From Gnetum montanum (Eukaryota > Streptophyta > Gnetopsida > Gnetales > Gnetaceae), in NCBI GenBank assembly GCA_015680685.1, contig MNCI01014752.1, positions 432,489 through 496,488 of the forward strand: a stretch of DNA of 64,000 nt, in the 5' to 3' direction. The notes under the pieces are model-generated. The model ran no database searches, was not told the DNA's origin, and was given only the letters and a program-made list of their open reading frames with translations. Shown here piece by piece: positions 1-10,740 of the stretch (its first letter is position 1; each line of letters begins with the position of its first letter). A program made the translations under genes and the position numbers.

Positions 1-2210
1 ATTGCGAGAGTTTGTCTAGGCTCCTAGTTCTAAAGAATGGTCTCTTCTTTGTACAGTTGTCAGAACCAGCACCCGGTTGGATATTTACATGCTGAATATT
101 TATAGCTCTCGCAACATTACATTGCTGCGGTTGGGTAGGTAATTCCTCTTGAATTGTTTGATCAGGTTGGATGTTAATTACAAGAATAAAAGGTGTGGGT
201 GGAGTTAGAGGATGGACTGAATGTGAGATATCTCCTGGAGGAGAAGGAGTCCTCCTAAAGTACTCCCGAACTTGGTAGTGACGTCGGGGAGTAGTGTGAC
301 CCATAGAGTCACCTGGAGAAACTGGTTGTTGCACATAATAACCATAAGGATCGGGCTACTGGTAAGGGTATTGATGTGTTGGCGGTGGCATCCACCATGA
401 CTGTGGGTATTTCCACTACTGATGTTTTCCAATAGGCTGTGGAGGCATTCCACTTGGATAATATGTTAATGGTTGGTGGAACTGCCTTGGGTTACCTTAT
501 GGATAAGGTAACCTTCGGGGTGTTTACTGTTGATTAAGTCTTGGATTTAACGCATACACCCCAGACTCCTGCAGATGTGAGATAATTGGGCAACATCCCT
601 TAGGATGGTCATAGTAGTAGACCTCACATCCACTATCATCTTCTGAATCAAAATTTACAGCCTCATCGGAGATAGGAGTTTTCCCCTTACCCTTGTTATG
701 TGCAGGGCTTAAGTTTCTCCGCTTGGTTTTGCCTTTGTCACTACCCTGTTCTACCTTAGACTCTTCTACGATTTTTAAGACTATTTCTATTCTTATGTCT
801 AAGGAATCCCACATTTGGTCTACCTTAGCCGATACCTCAGTTGTTAACTTTTGGATCGGTACGGTTTTCCAGTTCACCAACTCTTCAAGTGGTGACTCAT
901 CCTCGTCATCACAGAATTTCACTCACTTCTTGCAAAGGGAGGGATCATGGTTGTATTCTTCTGCACTTTTCCTCTTATGTAGCTCACCCTCTTCTTGCGC
1001 TACTTGTTCCAACAAACTTTCAACTTCATGGGCTCTCAGTTGGGAAAGTCTCCCTTGGGTGTAAGTCCCAAGAGTTCTTCTCATTTCATTCCTTAGCCCA
1101 TCCACGATGTGGCGAAGTTGATCTCGCTTAGCGTACCCATGGCCCAGGCAACGATGTAGCAGTGTATAGTAATGGGCCATGGCAGCATCCAAGGGTTCAT
1201 AGGCACCTTGTTTCTAGCCTTGGATCTGCTTATGCAAATTGGACACTCTGGAGTACGTCTAATATTTGTTGTTGAACAGTTCGAGCATCGTACTCCACCT
1301 CCTGATGGTTTCCAGTTCTAAGGACTGATACCAGCTCTCTGTTTCTCTGGTGAGTGTCCTTGGGAACAACTTAAGCTTTTTCCACTTATTATCTATATTT
1401 TGCAAGGCACAGGCATCGTGGAATTCCTATAAATGATGTTGAGGATCAATGTTGTATCCCCCTTCAAAACGTGGGATATTATTTATGTCCAAACGCTTGA
1501 TCCTGCTGTCCTTTAAGTGCCTTGTGGGGATCCTAACTACCTCTGTGATATCTAGCATACTTCAGGTTGCGAGTAGGGGTTTGTCATGATCATCCCTGTC
1601 ATGATGTCTGTGATGTCTTTGTGGTGGTTCCCTACTCCCCCTACGTCCTTGCCCTTCTCCTAACTCTCGACCTTCTTATCGAGGTCTTTCATCTTCCTTA
1701 CTTTTACCCTCTCCATTGTGCTCACGATGGCTGCACCCAGATGTGGAAGGAGAGTGTGAATAGTGAGATGAAGGAGAAGAGGAAGGGGATCCATCACCAT
1801 GGTGATATTTCTTACCTTCTCTTCGGCTGCTTCGGCCCCGATTGTTGTAATGATCAAAGTGCCCATCCTTAGTGTGAGTGGTTGTTCCTGCCTTGAACAG
1901 TTGGTGTTCACGGGGATCAGAGCCCAGAGCATGTACAGTTGATCAAAGGCTCTAATGCCTAACCTTTTCACCATTGTGAGGAGGAACATTATTTCCTAAG
2001 AAACCCGCTGTGAGGGGTTCCTCATCTCCTATTTCACTAACGACATGAGGGACCTTTCCCTTCAACAATGAGTGTTGGCTCTCCTGCCTTTCGTCCCTCA
2101 TACGTTGCAAAGCAGTGGGATGATAATCCCTTATATGATATCTTCCAGCAACGTATTCGGTGAATAAGTCCTGCATGCCAATCTATGCTAAGGCATGGAA
2201 GAGCATGTTC
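1..2210 (-). pseudogene. Ty3/gypsy gag, element G1 (partial)
   Basis: This is the gag of an Athila-like Ty3/gypsy element, reading right to left and leaving the window at its left edge. Three blocks match the other G copies: an N-terminal block (1952-2176) with the motif YHPTALQR; a His/Arg/Asp-rich block near 1600-1900; and the capsid-like block at 923-1560 with HRCLGHGY and LRHIVDGLRNEMRRTL. The last block (524-922) carries the zinc-knuckle-like stretch GCEVYYYDHPKGC, in which the second expected Cys is Tyr. A proline-rich tail follows to position 1. Stops interrupt the frame, but the ORFs are longer than in the other G copies, so G1 looks like the youngest G element here. The N-terminus is lost at the single n at 2211. 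Protease and the rest of pol should lie outside the window. Confidence 0.8.
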
Positions 2211-2211
2211 N
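2211..2211. other. Single ambiguous base, probable assembly join
   Basis: A lone n separates the G1 LTR from gag. Compared with G4 (36150-36700), the end of the LTR, the primer site, the leader and the start of gag are missing here. The n probably marks a collapsed gap, not one uncertain base. Confidence 0.6.
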
Positions 2212-2880
2212 GTCGAACTCCGCAGACTAAATGCCTAAATGCCGCAAGGAAAACTTGGGGTTAATTAATTGTTGTCTTCCAAGACTTACTTGTTGTTGTC
2301 ACGGTGTATGGTTAAGTAAGTCTGAGGTATATGATATTTTTGGTCTTTTCTGGTTTATCTCCTATGCTAAACGGTGAAGGGTTGAGAGACTAAAACTAAC
2401 TCTAACTATAGCACTAAGTCCTAGCATCAGCATTCGTTCCCACTTTCCGTACACACCCTGAACTATGCAACTGTGGCTACCAAATGCTAATTGTTACTGG
2501 GATTACCAGACGTAACACACGTGCTCTAAGCGGTCGTACTGAGGCACCTAACTAGCCTAAGTGTGACAAGCAGCCAATTCCTTGACTAGCCGTACACATT
2601 CGCAGATGCTCGTAATCAAGTCGTACTCATGCCGCGTTACTAGGAAAGCAATAAATAACATTAAATAAACCTATCCATGTACTACAAGGTTTATCCACAA
2701 AGCTCATCTTTATTTCTGTACACAACTTGCATTCAGGTACAAAGCTGCTCGAATAAAGAACCGTTCACTTGGGGGACTCCTACTGCAGGCACATGGAAAA
2801 TATTCTATCTCTGGGGTGATCAATCCACCAGAGCTTCGCTACTTTACGCCTAGGATGAGAAATGAGGGGAGTGCCACCTC

Positions 2881-2889
2881 TTATTTATA
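2881..2889 (-). promoter_or_regulatory. TATA box of the G1 LTR
   Basis: The minus strand reads CTATAAATAA. The same CTATAAATA core stands at the matching place in the LTRs at 14578, 33040, 34243, 35458 (plus) and 9866, 30384 (minus). It is therefore the likely conserved core promoter of the family. Confidence 0.65.
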
Positions 2890-2905
2890 GATTTGGCAGC
2901 GGACA

Positions 2906-2990
2906 GCAATATCGCGTACACGATATCGCAGGGGATGCGATATCGCGGCGGCCTCGATATCGCGTACGCGATATCATGGCTTGTGCATAT
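2906..2990. promoter_or_regulatory. Palindrome array in U3 of the G1 LTR
   Basis: About 85 bp just upstream of the TATA box hold repeated copies of GATATCG and CGCGTACGCGATATC, nearly all self-complementary and CpG-rich. The array is placed as an enhancer would be. The role is inferred; the repeats are seen. Confidence 0.6.
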
Positions 2991-3002
2991 CACGTCTCAT
3001 CA

Positions 3003-3929
3003 CTTGGCATGTTTTCCAAGGGTGGAGTTTATTCATTGCACTTTTTCTTTTTGAGATTCTTGGGAAGCTACCTACCTTTAGGCATGGGTAACATGTCTTT
3101 CCAATGGAGCCTCCAGAAATTTATTCTATCCATAGATTTTATTTTTGATTGTGAATCTTACGACAGGATGACCTTCAGGCATGGATAACATGTCTTTCTA
3201 ATGACAAAGTAAGGCAACACTTATTGTACTCTTACTTCCATGTTTCGTTAGATCTACAAGGATATAATACATCTTTATCAATTGGATAGAACTTATAATA
3301 GTGATAGAATCTACAAATCCCCTTAATGTCACACCCTTTACATTCCCACTTGGTTCTTCACTCTTCTGTCCAAGCTTAATGATCACAAGTTTATTCATAG
3401 TTTTATTATGAGAAGAATATCATTATGGCCATGGTAAGAACCTCTTATTATTGGAATCAGTGGATGGATGTTGTGGTCTCACTGTATAGGTAATTAGTCT
3501 CTTATGATTTGATAATATAGAGAAATATTCACCTTATTGGGACTACATCTTGCTTTATTCCTTGTATTTTATTCGCAATTCACAAAAGTATGTACAAATG
3601 AAATAAGGAAAAAGTATAAAAAATTATAAAAGATAAAAATAATGAGAAATTATCTAAGAATTTAAAAATATTAGAGAATTAAGAAATTAAAAAATATAAC
3701 AGAGAAGGAAAATATATCAAGAAAGTAGAAAAAGTAATAAGAAAGTGAAAATGTCAGTAAGCACCTACATGTCATGATGGACATCCCCATGACTATGATT
3801 GAAATCAATCAACTAGAAAAGTGAACAAGTAGACATTCAGATAGGTTGGGTAGAATTTGTAGTAGAGTTGGAATATTGATGGTAAGGTTTGACCTATTGG
3901 ATGTTTACTAGGATAAGCTTGTGTGGGCT
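3003..3929. other. No gene recognised; short direct repeat and A-rich tract
   Basis: An imperfect direct repeat of about 30 bp (CATGGGTAACATGTCTTTCC and its variant) lies at about 3073-3105 and 3171-3202. The stretch 3590-3740 is very A-rich. The 3' accessory ORF and 3' LTR expected downstream of the G2 integrase are not seen here, so the 3' end of G2 is missing or too decayed. Confidence 0.4.
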
Positions 3930-4880
3930 AAATGAATGGTGAATGTGCATGGCACCCAATGGGTAAGTCACCTGGATGATATATTACCCCTTCTAAAGAA
4001 TTTGAAATTTAGCCTTTTGCTAGACATGATTGGGATTGTAATACAAGACCTTATTGCCTAGCTATATCAACACTTGTCATATTCGTGCATCGTGCCTATG
4101 ATTGGAGTGTTTCATGGGGATCTCATTACTCATAAGTGCTACTAGCCTATTTTCTTCTAATAGATTGAGGTTCATTAGTTGCTCTCTCTAGGCTAAGCTC
4201 AAGTTTAAGTCAAATCTTTTGGTAGTAGCTAGAGTTTGAAGCTTTGCCTAGATTGGTAGTATGGATAATTTACCATAAACTAGTTCATAGGATGAATATC
4301 CAATTGGTAGTTTCCATGTCATTGTATAAGCCCATAGAGCATCATTTAGCTTGGTGCTCCAATCCCTTCTAAATCTACTAATCATCATAGTTAATATTCT
4401 AGTAATTTTGAGATTATTTAATTCTACATGATCATTTTCTTGGGGATGGTATGGTGCGATCAATCTATGGTTCACCCCAAGCTATTGCATGAGATTTCCA
4501 AAAGTAGCACCAGTAAAATGAGTTCCATTATCTAAAATAGGTATTCTATGAAGTTATGATCATTCCAACACAAAGTAGGCTAGAAGTAGCATGCCATCAT
4601 TAGTTTTAGTGTCTTCCTACATCCTACATAATGGCCATCACATGGACCTTCCTGTGCATCCTATAGGATCTATTGTTGATCACATTCTGGCACATACCAT
4701 CAAACTAACCCATTAGCAAAAATCTTGTAAAGTTTTCCATTTATTTTCATATATGTTTTAACCTTATGAAGGAATTGTTCTTTCTATTTCTTGCTCCACT
4801 CAATAGGAAGCTCTTGTGTTGTTAAATAAATCATACAATTAGCTTTCCATGGCTTTTTTGTCAAGTCCATAGCCATTACT
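3930..4880 (-). pseudogene. Integrase of gypsy element G2 (decayed, core deleted)
   Basis: The minus strand gives an Athila-type integrase. The N-terminal zinc-binding part (about 4600-4740) has the look of LYK..ANGLV through GHYVGCRKTLK. The core continues with ILDNGTHF and APYHPQENDHVELNN (4248-4530), so the second Asp and the Glu of the DDE triad are present. About 80 residues that should hold the first catalytic Asp are missing between the CYF-type motif and ILDNGTHF, which points to an internal deletion. The C-terminal part (about 3930-4200) keeps the pattern of the family's last domain, with GNKVLYYN and YPLGAM. In-frame stops are frequent. It cannot encode a working enzyme. Confidence 0.75.
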
Positions 4881-6290
4881 ATTTTAATAAATAGATTTTC
4901 ATTAGGGAATTAATCTAAAAATGGTTCTTCTTGGTCTTATATGTCTTATCTTAGTCTCAACAAGGGATTAGTTAATAAATTCTCTATGCTCTTTTTATTG
5001 ATCATAGTTATGTCAAACTTCTATAGAATAACAAGCCATCTAATCACCTTGGGATTGACTATTAGTTTATTCATAAGAAATCAGATTACACTATGATCAA
5101 TGTGGACATAGATCGAATACCCAAGCATAAAGTGTCAGAATTTCTCTAGTGCATACACCATGACCATAAGCTCCTTTTCAATTGTGGTGTAATTAAGTTA
5201 TGTCCTAGTGATGCTTCTGATGGTATAATGTATATAGTATGGTCTCTTTTGGTCATCCAACTATGTTAGTACTACACCAAGCACATAGTTTGAAGCATCT
5301 ATCATGATATGAAATGGCTTAGACCAATCCAAACCTTGAAGGATTGGTGTCTTGATTAACTTATTTTTTAAGGTTTCAAATATCTTTTAACATGATTTAG
5401 TCCACTAAAATGGTGCATCCTTCTTGGTTAGCTCTATTAGCAGTTTTGTAATTTTCGAAAAATTTTCTATAAATATTCTATAGTACCTTGTGTGGCCTAA
5501 AAATGATCAAACATATTTGATGGTTTATGACCTTTAGGTGATGTTTTATATGAGTCTAATTTTTTTGAGATCCATCTTTATTTCTCTTTATGAAATTTTG
5601 TATCCTAATATGATCCCATGCCAGACCATAAGATAACTCTTATGCTAATTAAGCTTTAGGTTTGTCTCTATACATCTTTTTAGTACCTACTCTAGATGGT
5701 CCAGTGCTTGTTTGAAATCCATCCCATATGTTGAAAAATCATCCATAAATACATCAATGTCTTTGCCTATATGTTTTTGAAAGATACTAAGTACAAGTCT
5801 CTGAAAGATAGTGGGGGCATTGTAGAGACCAAAAGGCATTTTCTTGTAAGCAAACATTCTCCATGGACTAGTAAATGTTGTCTTTTCTTAGTTCTCATGT
5901 GTAATGCAGATTCAATTATAACTGCTATACCCATCTAGAAAGCTATAGTACTTATGTCTTGCAGTAATGTCCTGGACTTTGTTAATAAATTGGAAGGGAT
6001 AATGATCTTTAAATGTTGTAGAGTGCAACAATCAGAAGTCAATGCATACTCTCCACTTGCCTCCCTTTGGAACAATTACCAAAGGACTAATCCATTTGCT
6101 ATTTGGAATGGGATAAATGAATCTTGACTTTAGTAATTTTTCCAATTCTTTCTTGACTACTTATTTGAGCTTTGTATTTAGCCTTCTTTATGATTGGCAT
6201 CATGGTTTCACCATTATATTGGCATACATTCGATGTTGATAAATTCAAGGATTAATGCTAGTGATCTCATCATAAGACCAAGCAAATGTT
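4881..6290 (-). pseudogene. Reverse transcriptase and RNase H of G2
   Basis: Read on the minus strand, the RT begins near 6180 with NSKWISPLVIVPKGGKWRV. It continues with YYSFLDGYSSYN, KKMPFGLYNAPTIFQR and the active-site motif VFMDDFSTYG near 5720-5750, whose two aspartates are intact. RNase H follows (about 4880-5345) with FHIMIDASNYVLG, NYTTIEKELMVMVYALEKF and YVHIDHS. FMDDF in place of YVDD is usual in Athila-type elements. Many stops break the frame and no long ORF survives. The order RT, RNase H, integrase is as expected for Ty3/gypsy. Confidence 0.8.
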
Positions 6291-6299
6291 GTTGGCCAC

Positions 6300-7200
6300 T
6301 TATTGAGTAGTTCCATAACTTCCTTTTTGTTCCTTGTCCAAGTTAGCACTAATTATGATCAACTTTTGATTATTTAAGAAAGCATATTCTAGTGTTACCA
6401 ATAGGACCTTTAATTCTAATTGTTCTAGTTTGACTTTGTCTGGGATCTCTAGCTGTTGCCATTCTATCTCTTCTTCTTGAGATGCATGTGGATAGGGGTG
6501 CCTTCTTTTTAATTGCTCCAACTTGTTAGATTCTTCTACGTAGACACTTATAATATAGTTTTTTGATTCCATGTATATCTTTAATTCAATTTCTTCATTT
6601 GTAATTAGCCATTAGGTGCCTTCTTATTGAATGGCTATTGCATAGAGGCAATTTTGCATACACACCTCTTTGACACATCTATTGCATGTTATATTATTTT
6701 CCTATTTGATTGCTCATATTCTATGCATGCAATTGCACATGTTATCGATGTATGCAATACATGGAACTTTGCATCTTTAAACAATTCTAGCTTCATATTC
6801 CTTGGAGATTTTCAAGGACAAGTCTCTAATACCAAGCTTAGCATCTATAATGCTAAGCCAAGCTATTTCCATTATGATAGGGAATTTACCCTTGTTTCTT
6901 TCCTACATGAATAACTAGAAAATTACTAGGGTAGGATAGCCATTAATAGTAGTGATCACATCATCCACTTGTCCTAGTGGAAGTGTGATTGACTAGTCTA
7001 CAAGGTCTAGCTAAATGTTACTTTTCTTTAATGGTGGTAGATTCTAGGCTTGAAACATATCTTGTGATATTAGGTTCATTCCTAAATTCAAAATTGAGTA
7101 GAGCCTTACATGATTTCTAACCTACTATTTGAAGGTATACCAAGGGACTTCTTAGATTTGTTCATTTTTGAGGAAGTGCTCCTACCTTGATCCAATGGAT
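6300..7200 (-). pseudogene. Protease and protease-RT linker of G2
   Basis: The linker ORF (6300-6572) carries the Athila-typical sequence LELKVLLVTLEYAFLNNQKL just before RT. Upstream on the minus strand (about 6930-7140), the decayed protease reads GMNLIS, NLPPLKKSNI and DDVITTINGYPTLV. It aligns with the better kept protease of G4 at 57755-58060. The active-site DLG sits at the damaged start of this block. Stops are frequent. Adjacent gag lies to the right and RT to the left, as expected. Confidence 0.65.
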
Positions 7201-9722
7201 GATAGTCTGCATTAGCATGCTAGTTGTCAAATTTTCATTGGACAATGATGGATGTTTGTTATTTCTAGAAGGATTGGATGTGGATGCAGTAGAAGTATAT
7301 ATAACTCTCATCCTTCAAATCCTTTCTAGACTCATTTAGAGGAACTATCATTTCCTAGATAATGGTTCATGGTTGCATTCTTTTGTTGGGGCTATGACAA
7401 TAATTCTCCTTGCATTATAGCTATTGGTATGGGTGGTAAAGGGTTAAGAGGTTAACTCAACAATCCAACTACTTGTTAATGCATGTATGGATTGGAATCC
7501 ATCCTTAGAGGTTTAGGTCTATGGTATTTTGGTGAATGGTATTGAGGAGTCTGAAATGCTACATTTTCATGAGAGATTAGACACTAGACAGAGTATCCAT
7601 AAGGAATTGGTTGTCGATATGGGTATTGCTATCTTAGTGGTGGCATTGCCCATAATTATGGTTACTACCATATCGACGGTATTTCTCCTATGGATACAAG
7701 AAAGCTCCAATGGGGTAGTATAATGGTTGGAAGGTTTATCAATAGTTACCTTGAGGGTATGGTAATCATTTTGGCATTTACTTTTTGATGAATCTTAGAT
7801 TAAGTGCATATGACCTTATTTCCTGCAAATGTGTCATTACAGGGTAGCACCCCTCACGGTGTTCATACTAGCACACTACACATTCTTCCTCATCCTCTAA
7901 ACTTGTATTAGAACATTCTACTACTAAAGCCACTTTTCCTTTTCATCCAAAGTCTCTTTTCTTCATTTTCTTATTACCTTTGCTGAAGGCCTACTCAATT
8001 ATTTCTTCTACAAGTTTCAAAGCCATCATGAATTTTTCATCCATCAAATTCCACATCTTTTCTACCTGATTGCTCTATCAATAATAGATTTTTGAATAGG
8101 TAGTGTCTTTTTCTATATCACCTCTTCTAAGCTTTCTTCTTCCTACTGATCACATACATGTACATCCCTCTTCCAGATAAATGGATCTTTGTTATACTCT
8201 TTAGCTGATTCTTTCTTCTTTAATTCATCCTATTCCTTTACCACTTGGTTAATGAGTATTTGAATTTGATGTATGGTCATTTCAGATAGTCTTCCTTGGG
8301 CATAAACCCCAAGGATTTCCTTGGTTTTATTCCTTAGTCCACCAACAATGTGCCTAAGCTACTCCTTTTGGGAAAATTTGTGGCATGGGTTCCTTGTAGA
8401 AGTGAATAGTATCTATCCATTGCCACATCAAGGGATTTATGGATCCTTGCTGTTAGCCATGGATCTACTTCCTAAGATTAGACACCCAAGAGTAGGTTTG
8501 GTATTTATCATTGAAAAGTTAAAGCATGGTACTCCATCTTCTGATTGATTCAAGTTCTAATGATCTGTACTAGCTTTCTACCTCTTTGATGATTGTTTGA
8601 GGGAATAACTTAAGTTTATGCTAATCACTCTCTATATTTTGTAGGGCACATACATCATGAAATGCTTAAAGGTGATGTTGTGGATCCATGTTATACTCAC
8701 CTTCAAACTTAAACATATTATTCATATCAAGTCACTTGATGTGACTACCCCTCACATGACTAGTTTGAATGTAAACAACTTTCCTTATGTGTATCATGCT
8801 ATGAGTAGCCAACAAGGGTTCATCATGATCATAGGATTTATATGCTTAGTTATAGTGGTGCCTCATTTGGTACTCATACCTCTCTCTCTCTCTTCATGTT
8901 TATCCTTGTTTCTTTGTGGTTCATGTTCTTCATCTTTCTCATTAGAATGTCTTATGTGATAGTCACGTCAATCATGAGTCCTACATCTTTTCCTTTCATA
9001 ATCTCTATACCTTTGTTTCCTTCAATCAGAGTCCACCAATGATCATGAGGATGAAGATGAAGCAATCGAAAAACAATGCTAGGTAGTTCTCCTCTTGTGA
9101 CTCTAGTATTCTTTCCTTTGTGATCTAGCAAACACTTTTGGGCTTGAGTCCTACTTGTACTTAGAGTTTGCTGCTTCTCTTCTTGATGTCTTTGTTAAGG
9201 TTGAATGTAGTTGTATCTTAAAAGGTTCTTCTAGATGAATAATAGATGTTTGGAAATGGACTTCATGATATTGATGGAGTTTCTCTACTAAAAATGCATT
9301 GCCATCAAGTTCTTCCAAGATAACAGAAGAGTTATCCTACTTTCCCTTGTTATGCACATGTTTGGTTTCTATAGTAGCATCTCTATGCACTTGTGCCTTT
9401 GTGTGGGTTGGTAGGGTCTCATCATATGTTTTTTCACATGGTACCCTTCTTGTGCATGGCTCAGATTCATTTTCCTTAAAGTTTTTTGAAGCATTGTGGC
9501 TGTTGAACACTTTAGAGGAAAAATGATGTTCCCTTGTAGGTCTCTCCACCTTAACTACCCATCTTGATGAAAGATGAATGTGAAATCAAGATAGTAAGAA
9601 TCATTATGAGTGTATGAGATTCTTGTCTACATAGGCATACTTTAGTCTTCATCATCATTTGTTCTATCATTTTCCCTTTGTATCTCTTTGGTAGGTGATA
9701 ATTTTTCCTTAGTTGAAGCCAT
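7201..9722 (-). pseudogene. gag of G2 (heavily decayed)
   Basis: The minus-strand frame opening at ATG 9722 (MASTKEKLS) is followed by DFTFIFHQDG, which matches the gag N-terminus of G4. Near 8230-8360 it reads LRHIVGGLRNKTKEILGVYA and QGRLSE, the counterpart of the capsid block of G1, then KESAKEYNKDPF. Frame changes and stops are numerous. The proline-rich C-terminus reaches the protease near 7200. The start codon is inferred from the position and the match to the other copies. Confidence 0.65.
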
Positions 9723-9843
9723 GTTATGAGTGTGATTCTTGGTTAAGTGTGTGTTGTTAGAATTATTTAAAGATTATGAAAATTAACTCTTTAGTTCTTG
9801 ATACAACAAACTTTGTAACATTAATTTCTTAGCATACATTGAT

Positions 9844-9865
9844 GCATCCCTAGCAATGACATCAA
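9844..9865 (-). other. Primer-binding site of G2, tRNA-Asp type
   Basis: Directly inside the LTR, the minus strand reads TTGATGTCATTGCTAGGGAT. It differs from TTGGCGCCGTTGCCGGGGAT, the complement of the plant tRNA-Asp 3' end, only by transitions. Confidence 0.7.
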
Positions 9866-10740
9866 TGATAAGTGGTGGAGTATCTCAACACTCTACCATA
9901 CAAGTCATGAGTGCTAGTACACGACTAGATCATAATTTGTGAATGGGCAATGTTTTTATGCTTAGTAATTAAGGTTGAGTTCAAGATCATTGTCTTCCCA
10001 TTTTGAGCTAGTGAAGTACAAGTATATGGTTTAGCTCTTATATGAGTTAGCTCTTAGTAAGATGTATGATTACTGATGTTGTTAGGCTCTTAAGTACTTC
10101 TAAAGTAAACATTATGAAATAATTTCTAAGTATAGTTAACTAAGGAAACATAAACTAATCTTAGCCTAATGTGATGGTTTTCTAGGCCTAGTCTACTATT
10201 CATGCCTTGGACTTATGTAGCTATCATTGGGATTACCAAGTGGCATTGCCACTGAGTGAATTAAGCAATGCCACTACTAGGTTACTAGATAACTACACTT
10301 AGCACTTGAAACTAGTTGTATCCATACTACTTACTAATAACATGTAAAGTAAAGTGCTTTAGAAAGTAAAGTGTTAAGCTAAGAAAATAGTAAAAATTAT
10401 GCTAAGTAAGCAAATAAAACTAAAGGAATGTTGTAATAATGGAAAGAAATCTTGATTGTATTATCACAATGAACTGCATCCAAGTACAATTCACTTGAAT
10501 ATGACACCAGACAATTTTGAAACATCATACTGTAGGCATTCATTCCATTGCTAAGGCTATGAAAAATAAACTGCAAGAATATAGCTAAGGGTGGAATAAA
10601 AAACTATCGAATTGTGCATCCAAGTGCTAGTATTTATAGGCTTACATACATCTTGAGATATCACATCAACAATGGCGTAGCATGTACATCTATGACATCA
10701 TTGCTAAAATATCGTATTATAACAAAAATTAACTTTATCA
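9866..10740 (-). repeat. 5' LTR of G2
   Basis: This 875-bp minus-strand LTR runs from plus-strand TGATAAG at 9866 to TTATCA at 10740. Its closest relative is the plus-strand LTR at 34243-35122: both share the block with GAGTGCTAAGTGTAGTTATC (here reversed, near 10280) and the AACATGTAAAG region. A CTATAAATA TATA box lies on the minus strand near 10630. Confidence 0.8.

Larger units (their letters stand above)
2212..3002 (-). repeat. 5' LTR of G1 (minus), truncated at the n
   Basis: On the minus strand this begins TGATGAGACG (plus-strand TCATCA at 2997-3002), as do the other G LTRs. It shares with them the TATA box, the block with the end of the U3 region, and the phrase near 2440-2460 that reads GTGTACGGAAAGTGGGAA on the minus strand. 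It is richer in CpG than the other copies, so it is less decayed. The last tens of bases next to the primer site are missing at the n. Confidence 0.8.

Noticed and set aside
693-1131. Plus-strand ORFs opposite G1 gag
   Set aside because: They are shadows of the minus-strand gag frames, with no domain of their own.
9299-9549. Overlapping ORFs of 70-75 codons on both strands
   Set aside because: They lie in the decayed G2 gag; neither has conserved motifs beyond the gag match.
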